Positions 56,087-62,387 of a stretch of 62,387 nt of DNA are shown piece after piece; the first letter of the stretch is position 1; every line of letters starts with the position of its first letter. The notes beneath the pieces are model-generated. The model did no database searches. It worked only from the letters and a program-made list of their open reading frames with translations, and was not told where the DNA came from. Position numbers and translations under genes: made by a program. The stretch is taken from assembly GCA_937959275.1 (NCBI GenBank), contig CALGLU010000092.1, forward strand, positions 1-62,387, read 5' to 3'. This DNA is from an uncultured Saprospiraceae bacterium (GTDB taxonomy: Bacteria; Bacteroidota; Bacteroidia; Chitinophagales; Saprospiraceae).

Positions 56087-59076
56087 CTATAGAACAATTA
56101 GTTCAGAATTACGAAGCAAATAGAGCTGAATATCTGAAAACTGAATATAATGAAACCTTACTCCGCAATGAGTTCCTTGATCCATTATTCCAATTATTGG
56201 AATGGGATGTAAGAAATGCTTCGGGTAAACCTTCGAATCAAAGAGAAGTCATTCTTGAAGAAGGATTAAAAGCAGATGCTAACTCAAATACTAAGAAACC
56301 AGATTATACTTTCAGATTGTTTTCTGAACGTAAATTCTTTGTTGAGGCTAAGAAGCCAAGTGTACCTGTTCATCAAAATGATTCAAGTGCTCGCCAAATA
56401 AGACGATACGGCTTTACAGCTAAACTTAAAATTTCAATTCTTTCAAACTTTGAGTATTTAATAATTTACGATTGTTCCATACCTGTAGAAGGAGACGACT
56501 CTTTTCAAAGAGCTCGCATTAGATCATATCACTATTCGGAGTATATAGAAAAGATTGAAGAACTAAAATTGTTAATTGGAAAAGACTCTGTCTACACTGG
56601 TGAGTTTGATAGACAGTGGCAAGATATCGAAGATAGAATTAATCATTATAGTGTTGATAAGCTTTTTTTAACTCAGATAAATGAATGGAGATTACGACTT
56701 GGCAATGAGATCAAAAATAATTCTCCAGAAGTTGATATTCAAGAGCTAAACGATGCCGTTCAGAGTTACATAAACCGTCTAATATTTCTCCGTGTTTGCG
56801 AAGACAGAAATATAGAACAATATAAATCCTTGTTGAATATTGCTGATGAGGAACAACATGAAGTCTTATTAGCAAAATTTATTGAAGCTGATAATAAATA
56901 CAATTCTGGACTTTTCGATCAATTACTCAGTGATGAAATAGTAAGTAATGTAGATTCTGTATTTTGGGAAATAATTCAACAGCTCTATTTCCCAGAATCA
57001 CCTTATTCTTTTGCAGTATTTGGATCTGATGTTTTGGGGCAGATTTATGAAATCTTCCTTTGGGAAAAATTGTACATTAAGGATGGAGATGTAATTCTTA
57101 AACCCAAGCCAGAAAATCAAGACCGTGATATTGTCACTACACCAAATTTTATTGTTTCAAGAATTGTAGAAGAAGTATTAGGTAAAAAAGCCCAACTAAT
57201 TCCATTCAGTGACTTACTCAGTTTACGTATTGCTGATATCGCTTGTGGTTCAGGAGCTTTTTTATTGGAAGCGTTTCAACAGCTTTGTGATTTGGCTATT
57301 GACAAATTAACAATAGAAAATCCAGATGTTCTGATACCAACCAATATTGGCACCTTTAAACTTCCATATGAAATTAAAAGAGAACTTTTAACAACCTGTA
57401 TATTCGGAATAGACAGTGATTATAATGCTGTAGAAGCCGCTAAATTTGGTTTGCTTCTCAAATTATTAGAAAACGAAGAAGTAAATAGTTTAGGCGATTC
57501 ACTTCCTTACTTGCCCACTCTGAATGATAACCTGAGATGGGGGAATTCTTTAATAGAAAGTAATGACGTAGAGAGACTTTCTCAAGAAGATCAGAACACT
57601 ATTAATCCATTCGACTTTGGCGAAGAGAAATTCGATGTGATTATTGGTAATCCACCCTATATGTCAACTGAGCATATCAAAAAATATCTTCCACTTGAAA
57701 AACCAGTGTATTCATCAAAATATAGATCTGCCTATAAACAATACGATAAATACTTTGTGTTTACAGAAAGAGCTATTTCTCTTTTAGGAAACGAAGGAAT
57801 ATTAGGTTACATAATCCCAAGCAAATTAATGAAAGTAGGTGCGGGATTAAGGTTAAGAGAATTACTTTCACGTAATGAAGGTGGTCTGTACAGTTTAGTC
57901 TCATTTGGAGCAATACAAGTTTTTCCAAATAAATCCACATATACTTGTTTAGTTTTTGTTAGTACATCTACATATACAGAAATTGAATATGAAGAGGTTC
58001 ACAATTTGGAAAGCTGGACTCTAAAGGAAGATAATAGGTTATACACAAATAGCTTCCCTAAAGAGAATTTAGAAAGTGATGTTTGGGGATTCTATCCTTC
58101 ATCTCTTCAAGGTGCATATGAGAAAATACTTATTCAATCTGTAAGTCTAATTGCAATTGCTGGAAGAGGAAGAGTGACGAACGGAATTCAGACATCAAGA
58201 AATAGCCTATATATAATTCGCCCAGAAGAAATTGACGACACTTTTGCTTATTTCAACATTAAGGGAGAAAACCATAAGGTCGAAAAAGAATTGTTGCGTT
58301 CTTACTATGAAACACCGAGAAGATCAGTGGATAAAGCAAAGTTCAATACTTATAATTATCTAACCCCTAATGCATTTGTAATTTTCCCATATAGAATAGG
58401 AGGTGATAATGTTAGTGTAATTGAAGAACCTGAATTAGAAGATAGTTTTCCATTCTGTCATAAGTATTTTAAGCATTACGAAGATGCCATAAGGAGTCGA
58501 GATGTGAGCCCTCCAATTCAAGAACATGATTGGTACAAATTTGGTCGAAGTCAACATTTAAATAGTTGGGATTCTGAAGAAAAATTGGTTGTTGGTGTAT
58601 TGTCAACAGGCGACAAGTATGTACTCGATAATACTAAAGCAATAGTATCGTCGGGAGGAACAGCAGGATATTGTATAATTTCTCTACCAAATGAAAGTCA
58701 TTACTCCATTTACTATATTCAGGCAATACTAAACTCAAAATATTGCGAATGGTTTGCAGGACTTTATGGAGAAGTATTTCGTGGAGGTTATATAGCACGA
58801 GGAACCAAAATTTTAGAAAAACTACCTATTCGAACCATAGATTTTGAAAATGCTGAGGACTTGGCAAAACATGACTCTATTGCAGAATTGCAAAAGACTC
58901 TGGTTGAAATCCATTCAGAATTATCAACAGTATCAAACCAAAGAAACAAGATACAATTACAAAGACGTTTTACAGATTTAAACAATAGTATGATAGACCT
59001 ACTTTCATCTCTTTATGATTTAGCTGATGACGATCTACTAATTCCATCAATTCAAGATATTTATGCAACTAATTAA
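56083..59076 (+). CDS. Eco57I-like fused restriction endonuclease-methyltransferase (type IIG)
   Basis: The 997-residue protein has an N-terminal PD-(D/E)xK nuclease (PDYTFRLFSERKFFVEAKKP, about 74-92). A helical connector is followed by an N6-adenine methyltransferase domain with AdoMet motif IADIACGSGAFLLEAF (about 384-398) and catalytic motif IIGNPPY (about 520-526). A large C-terminal target-recognition region (about 680-940) resembles HsdS/TaqI-type recognition domains. The two-gene layout (fused R-M plus separate methyltransferase) and the size match the Eco57I system. Catalytic motifs are intact. It overlaps the following methyltransferase gene by 14 bp. Confidence 0.92.
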   Translation: MTIEQLVQNYEANRAEYLKTEYNETLLRNEFLDPLFQLLEWDVRNASGKPSNQREVILEEGLKADANSNTKKPDYTFRLFSERKFFVEAKKPSVPVHQNDSSARQIRRYGFTAKLKISILSNFEYLIIYDCSIPVEGDDSFQRARIRSYHYSEYIEKIEELKLLIGKDSVYTGEFDRQWQDIEDRINHYSVDKLFLTQINEWRLRLGNEIKNNSPEVDIQELNDAVQSYINRLIFLRVCEDRNIEQYKSLLNIADEEQHEVLLAKFIEADNKYNSGLFDQLLSDEIVSNVDSVFWEIIQQLYFPESPYSFAVFGSDVLGQIYEIFLWEKLYIKDGDVILKPKPENQDRDIVTTPNFIVSRIVEEVLGKKAQLIPFSDLLSLRIADIACGSGAFLLEAFQQLCDLAIDKLTIENPDVLIPTNIGTFKLPYEIKRELLTTCIFGIDSDYNAVEAAKFGLLLKLLENEEVNSLGDSLPYLPTLNDNLRWGNSLIESNDVERLSQEDQNTINPFDFGEEKFDVIIGNPPYMSTEHIKKYLPLEKPVYSSKYRSAYKQYDKYFVFTERAISLLGNEGILGYIIPSKLMKVGAGLRLRELLSRNEGGLYSLVSFGAIQVFPNKSTYTCLVFVSTSTYTEIEYEEVHNLESWTLKEDNRLYTNSFPKENLESDVWGFYPSSLQGAYEKILIQSVSLIAIAGRGRVTNGIQTSRNSLYIIRPEEIDDTFAYFNIKGENHKVEKELLRSYYETPRRSVDKAKFNTYNYLTPNAFVIFPYRIGGDNVSVIEEPELEDSFPFCHKYFKHYEDAIRSRDVSPPIQEHDWYKFGRSQHLNSWDSEEKLVVGVLSTGDKYVLDNTKAIVSSGGTAGYCIISLPNESHYSIYYIQAILNSKYCEWFAGLYGEVFRGGYIARGTKILEKLPIRTIDFENAEDLAKHDSIAELQKTLVEIHSELSTVSNQRNKIQLQRRFTDLNNSMIDLLSSLYDLADDDLLIPSIQDIYATN

Positions 59077-60673
59077 AGAAGCAACTAAAGAAAAATTAAG
59101 AGGTGGATTTTATACTCCACCAACGATAGCAAAATTCATCCTGAAGTGGGCTTTTAATGGAAGTAATTCACCTGATGTTTTAGAGCCAAGTAGTGGTGAT
59201 GGTGTATTTATAAAGGGGATCCAAAAGGATAGATATAAATACAAATCTATAACAGCAATTGAATTCGATGAGATTGAAGCAGAAAAATGCAACAATCTAC
59301 AAGTAGAAAGTTGTCAAGTATTAAATCAGGATTTTCACGAATTTTGTATAAGCACAAAAAAGAAATTTGACCTAATTATTGGCAATCCACCATATATAAG
59401 ATATCAGTACTTCAATAGAAAACAGCAAGAGTTTGCTGCAACCATTTTTGAAAAGGCTGATCTAAAATACTCGAAACTTACGAATGCGTGGGTTTCTTTT
59501 GTCGTTGGTTCTTCGTTACTACTTAAAGATAATGGTAAGATAGCCTTTGTATTACCAGCCGAGATTCTTCAGGTTTCTTATGCACAACCTCTTCGAGAAT
59601 ATTTGGCAAAATTCTATAATAAAATAAATATCATTTCTTTTGAAAAATTAGTTTTTCCAGATATTCAACAAGAAGTAGTTTTATTGTTGTGTGAAAAAAA
59701 TGACTCCACATCTCATATGATTGAGCATTTGGAACTAAAAGATGCGGAGGAGTTAAATAAATTAGATCTAAACAAACTTAAAAGTCCACAAAAGAAAATA
59801 GATTTCAAGTCTAATAAATGGACATTCTATTTTTTAGAACAAAAAGAGATAGATTTTCTTGAGAGTATTCAAAAAAATAAACTAGTACCCAAATTTTCAG
59901 ATTTTGCAAAAGCTGAAGTAGGAATTACAACTGGTTCCAACCCTTTTTTCACAGTACCTCTTTCAATAGTGAAATTCTATAGATTGGAAAAATATGCCAG
60001 GCCATTAGTTGGAAGAAGTGTTCAAGTGCCAAGTGCCATATTTACTGAAGAAGATTGGATTAAAAACAGGAATGCAGAAGCAAGAACTCATTTCTTATCC
60101 TTTCCTAAAATGTCCGAGTTAAACGGATCTAAAGGTGCTCGGGAATATATCGCCTGGGGAGAAGAAAATGATATACACAAGGGCTATAAGTGCAGAATTA
60201 GAGATGAATGGCAAATTGTTCCCTCTCAGAGGATTTCGCAAGCTTTATTTATTCGAAGAAATAATAAATATCCGAAATTAATAATTAATAAAGCCAATGC
60301 TTTTACCACTGATACAATGCACCGGGTATCGATTAAAAAGGATATTGACATAGAAGCTTTAACGGCAAGTTATTATAATTCACTATCATTTGCATTTGCA
60401 GAAATTTGCGGACGAAGTCATGGAGGAGGAGTTCTTGAATTAATGCCAAATGAAGTTGAAAGAATCCTAATACCATATCACGAAAATAATAAAGAACTTC
60501 TACCAATAATAGATAAAATGATTAGAAGAAAAGAGGATATATCTAAATTGCTAAAAATAACAAACGATAAAATACTCAACGATAATTTTGGTTTCTCAAC
60601 TAAGGACATATCATTGGCAGATAATATATGGAAAAAACTATCAAGTAGAAGACTTAATCGGGGGAAAAAGTAG
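59063..60673 (+). CDS. N6-adenine DNA methyltransferase, Eco57I-M/TaqI-like
   Basis: The 536-residue protein opens with GGFYTPPTIAKFILKW, followed by AdoMet motif LEPSSGDGVFIKGI (about 40-53) and catalytic motif IIGNPPYIRYQYF (about 104-116). The C-terminal half is a target-recognition domain. As in Eco57I-type systems it would methylate the strand, or both strands, that the fused enzyme does not fully protect; these sites are usually asymmetric. It starts inside the 3' end of the fused R-M gene, so the three genes form one operon. Confidence 0.92.
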   Translation: MQLIKEATKEKLRGGFYTPPTIAKFILKWAFNGSNSPDVLEPSSGDGVFIKGIQKDRYKYKSITAIEFDEIEAEKCNNLQVESCQVLNQDFHEFCISTKKKFDLIIGNPPYIRYQYFNRKQQEFAATIFEKADLKYSKLTNAWVSFVVGSSLLLKDNGKIAFVLPAEILQVSYAQPLREYLAKFYNKINIISFEKLVFPDIQQEVVLLLCEKNDSTSHMIEHLELKDAEELNKLDLNKLKSPQKKIDFKSNKWTFYFLEQKEIDFLESIQKNKLVPKFSDFAKAEVGITTGSNPFFTVPLSIVKFYRLEKYARPLVGRSVQVPSAIFTEEDWIKNRNAEARTHFLSFPKMSELNGSKGAREYIAWGEENDIHKGYKCRIRDEWQIVPSQRISQALFIRRNNKYPKLIINKANAFTTDTMHRVSIKKDIDIEALTASYYNSLSFAFAEICGRSHGGGVLELMPNEVERILIPYHENNKELLPIIDKMIRRKEDISKLLKITNDKILNDNFGFSTKDISLADNIWKKLSSRRLNRGKK

Positions 60674-60735
60674 CCACCCATTTGCAGCACACTGCCATCC
60701 TCGTTCCTGCGGTGTCAGAGAGCTACAAGCCACCC
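60673..60735. repeat. Right boundary module of the Eco57I-like island
   Basis: Two GCCACCC words (60673-60679, 60729-60735) flank a hairpin formed by ACACTGC (60689-60695) and GCGGTGT (60709-60715, one G-T pair). This mirrors the module at 55659-55714; GCCACCC..TCAAA is shared between the outermost copies. Confidence 0.45.
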
Positions 60736-60798
60736 TCAAATAGCATTGACAAATGAAAGAACTAAACGAACGAAGAGGAAAGCCAGCAGAGAACACTA

Positions 60799-60852
60799 TG
60801 TAAGACGGAATACTCCCTTTGGTCGTACTCCGCTTACAATTATACGTTAGCG
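60799..60852 (+). repeat. attC-like imperfect hairpin
   Basis: TGTAAG (60799-60804) pairs with CTTACA (60833-60838), CGGA (60806-60809) with TCCG (60829-60832), TAC with GTA and CC with GG toward the tip. An unpaired A (60805) and an A/C mismatch interrupt the arms. Downstream is a GTTAGCG core (60846-60852), 22 bp before an orphan gene. The long imperfect stem with extrahelical bases and a GTTA core recalls integron attC sites, but the core deviates from GTTRRRY and no integrase is in the window. Confidence 0.35.
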
Positions 60853-60874
60853 CCAAGCAAGGGAGAAGAAAATT

Positions 60875-61573
60875 ATGGAAGACTTAAAAAAGGAAATATC
60901 ATATCAATCTAGTGATGAATTCAATTCATTGTTAACCTTGATTCTGAAAGAGATCAAATCTTTGAGGCTCAAGAAATATATTGACAGATCATGGGTCGGA
61001 AGAGAAATAAGCCCAAGAACATGGAATGGAGAATATATGGATGAATCTTCAAAAACAATGTTTAGACTTGAAGGAACTAATTACACTTCAACAAAAGGAG
61101 AAGAGAATTACTCTGGAAAATGGAAAGTAATTCGACAAGAAACGTTTGAGGAAGATTCGAAAATAATGAAAAGTGATTACCTCATCCGATTTCAATCTCC
61201 TGGAATATTCTCCCATATAAATTTTGATATTAAGCACTTTCAACAAGAGAACACCAAAATTCAGTTTGATTGGACAATGCCAATGTTGAATACAGACAAA
61301 CAGCATTCAAGATTGATAAAATCTACAGTTGAATATGGAATTATTTCAGCAATTGAAGATATTAAACCAGCAGAAGGACTTTACACTATAAAATTAAACC
61401 AAGTTAGATATCATCCAATAGATACCAGTTTTAAACTGTTGAACTATGTAGCCATTCGAAATACTAAAAGAGCATTCTTTCTTGAACATAAAGATTTAAA
61501 TCCTCGAATAGAAGAGAGTGAATTCAGGCATAAAGGAAAATTTGTAGGAACAATAATCAGATACAATAACTAA
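60875..61573 (+). CDS. Hypothetical protein (232 aa)
   Basis: I do not recognise the family. It is a soluble, charged protein without a signal or membrane span. It has an N-terminal helical part (about 1-40, SLLTLILKEIKSLRLKKYI), then mostly beta-prone sequence with aromatic residues (RTWNGEYMDESS, NYSGKWKV, YLIRFQSPG). Its TAA shares a base with the ATG of the next gene (TAATG), indicating a two-gene operon. Its position just after the attC-like hairpin and the R-M operon suggests an accessory cassette gene, possibly defence-related (inference). Confidence 0.75.
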   Translation: MEDLKKEISYQSSDEFNSLLTLILKEIKSLRLKKYIDRSWVGREISPRTWNGEYMDESSKTMFRLEGTNYTSTKGEENYSGKWKVIRQETFEEDSKIMKSDYLIRFQSPGIFSHINFDIKHFQQENTKIQFDWTMPMLNTDKQHSRLIKSTVEYGIISAIEDIKPAEGLYTIKLNQVRYHPIDTSFKLLNYVAIRNTKRAFFLEHKDLNPRIEESEFRHKGKFVGTIIRYNN

Positions 61574-61941
61574 TGACTGAGGAGTTCAAAACAAAGTTGA
61601 TAGCGAATTTGCAATGGCTTGGAGATCAAATTGGAAAGGAAGTCAAGATAGTTGATAAGATTACTTGTAATAAAGGAAATTATGATAGACACTTTACAAG
61701 CACTAGTCAATTCAATTTTATCATAGTACATTTTGGAGTTGCCTTTAGTGGAGCAATTGGCAGAATTGAGGGAAAAAACGTACACTTCCAATTCAAAACA
61801 GATTACATTGTTAAAATTGATAAAAAAGAAAATGAATTAGAGATTGAATTAGATTTAGATACTAAAACAAGTAGATTAATTAACTTCAAAGTAAAAGAGC
61901 CAGGCGATAATCGAGTAGGCGGACCCACCAGCGGTCGCTGA
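61573..61941 (+). CDS. Hypothetical protein, 3' end replaced by a group II intron
   Basis: The 122-codon frame has mixed alpha/beta sequence (FKTKLIANLQWLGDQIGKEV; ENELEIELDLDTKTS) and no recognised family. The last eight codons and the stop lie in the 3' end of an antisense group II intron whose likely boundary is near 61915. The genuine protein therefore ended, or still continues beyond the intron, after about KVKEPGDNR. It is translationally coupled to the preceding gene (TAATG). Confidence 0.65.
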   Translation: MTEEFKTKLIANLQWLGDQIGKEVKIVDKITCNKGNYDRHFTSTSQFNFIIVHFGVAFSGAIGRIEGKNVHFQFKTDYIVKIDKKENELEIELDLDTKTSRLINFKVKEPGDNRVGGPTSGR

Positions 61942-62387
61942 TGGGTTGCGCCTCTCACACCACACGGACATACGGGTCTCGTATCCGGCGGTTCACTAAA
62001 TCGAAACTTTGAATTTTGAGTAGTAATCGATCATGGAAACATAGCCTAGGCGTTTAAGTAATGATACTTTTATAGTAGTGCCTAGAATTGGACTTTGGGC
62101 TACTGCCCATCCACCCATTCTTGTTCTACTCCACGCATACGCCATTCCTTTTTCTACTCCTAGTCTAATGAGATTCTTACGTTTTCGATCAGGCTTTTTC
62201 CAGTCATGCCAAATACAATATCGCAAACGATTTCTCAACCACTCATCGTAAGCGTTCCAGCAACCGCGTGTTAAATTTCCGAGTTTCTACTATTAAATTT
62301 ACTCCAAAAAATAAATGAGTAAACAACGCAACCAATCTCAAATGTTTCCGCTGGTTAAACGATACCTGGCTAGTGGTCAATCAAAAG
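61915..62387 (-). mobile_element. 3' part of a group II intron (continues past or decays before the window end)
   Basis: On the minus strand the maturase C-terminus is followed directly by a domain V-like hairpin (61994-61957): arms AACCGC/GTGGT and CGGATACG/CGTA..TCCG around an AGAC loop with the diagnostic 2-nt bulge (TG). GTGAGAGG and a domain VI-like 10-bp stem (ACCCATCAGC/GCTGGTGGGT) follow, and the 3' end is near CCTAC at 61915. The intron lies antisense to the orphan gene it interrupts. The 5' part is not in the window. Confidence 0.75.
61996..62286 (-). pseudogene. Group II intron reverse transcriptase/maturase, C-terminal fragment
   Basis: Translation from 62286 gives GCWNAYDEWLRNRLRYCIW, then HDWKKPDRKRKNLIRLGVEK, SRTRMGGWAVAQSPILGTT and a final LKRLGYVSMIDYYSK, which match the maturase (GIIM) and C-terminal region of LtrA-type proteins. 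An in-frame TAG lies at 62287-62289. All three minus-strand frames are interrupted in the last ~100 bp of the window, and no reverse-transcriptase motif is visible there. The gene is therefore 5'-truncated or frameshifted, and the intron is probably no longer self-mobile. Confidence 0.75.

Noticed and set aside
1-62387. CRISPR array or cas genes
   Set aside because: No regularly spaced 25-40-bp repeats with unique spacers; the only regular arrays are the coding 519-bp repeat and the 10-bp operator-like array.
1-62387. Complete insertion sequence or transposase
   Set aside because: No transposase-like protein (DDE or Y1) was found; the only recognisable mobile element is the group II intron end.

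Overview
The window looks like chromosomal DNA of a Bacteroidota bacterium, probably in or near Saprospiria. Supporting evidence is a giant surface protein with a type IX secretion (T9SS) C-terminal sorting tail, HYR-like repeats, a PD40/OmpA-type envelope protein, a DUF3078 protein, several matches to the Bacteroidota -7 promoter box (TAnnTTTG), A/T-rich leaders without clear Shine-Dalgarno sites, and moderately low G+C. The class-level placement is an inference.

Layout. 1-8766: 3' part of a huge repetitive secreted protein with a 519-bp tandem super-repeat, a dockerin-like and a cohesin-like segment and a T9SS tail. 9.5-23 kb: mostly housekeeping genes (PpiD-type foldase, aspS, hemA, CysQ, galE, GHMP kinase, PD40/OmpA protein, 2-oxoacid dehydrogenase E2), interrupted by a RhuM-Fic protein. 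23.3-29.1 kb: a signalling cassette of an alpha/beta hydrolase, two tandem paralogous TPR histidine kinases and a convergent NarL/LuxR response regulator. Matching 32-bp palindrome-containing motifs, and a second pair of direct repeats, lie on both sides of it. 29.4-33.2 kb: pirin, then two decayed genes (a leucine-rich-type surface protein and a PSD1/DUF1549/DUF1553 lipoprotein) fused back to back. 33.5-40.2 kb: a type I restriction-modification locus hsdM-hsdS-abi-hsdR with a HEPN-type Abi_2 gene coupled to hsdR. 40.3-41.4 kb: a frameshifted SH3-domain gene. 42.0-44.7 kb: tRNA-Gln, hpt, a truncated kinase ATPase domain and an M28 peptidase. 44.8-47.8 kb: a candidate small RNA, then an ECF sigma factor, a small protein, an MscS-like channel and a DUF3078 protein. 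47.9-55.3 kb: polA, rluF-like, a third TPR histidine kinase, metY-like and ssb. 55.4-60.7 kb: an Eco57I-like type II R-M operon (XRE controller, fused R-M enzyme, second methyltransferase) bounded on both sides by paired GCCACCC motifs around hairpins. 60.8 kb to the end: an attC-like imperfect hairpin, two orphan genes, and the 3' end of an antisense group II intron that runs into the second orphan gene.

How the parts work together. The housekeeping genes appear to be single transcription units or short operons, several with clear intrinsic terminators. The accessory part is defence-rich: two unrelated R-M systems, an Abi/HEPN protein and a RhuM-Fic protein. The strongest candidates for something undescribed are the shared operator-like motif around the hydrolase/kinase/regulator cassette, the structured RNA candidate upstream of the sigma factor, the module-like ends of the Eco57I-type island followed by an attC-like hairpin, and a covarying REP-like hairpin family. 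All functional statements come from reading the sequence and from family knowledge; no searches were run.
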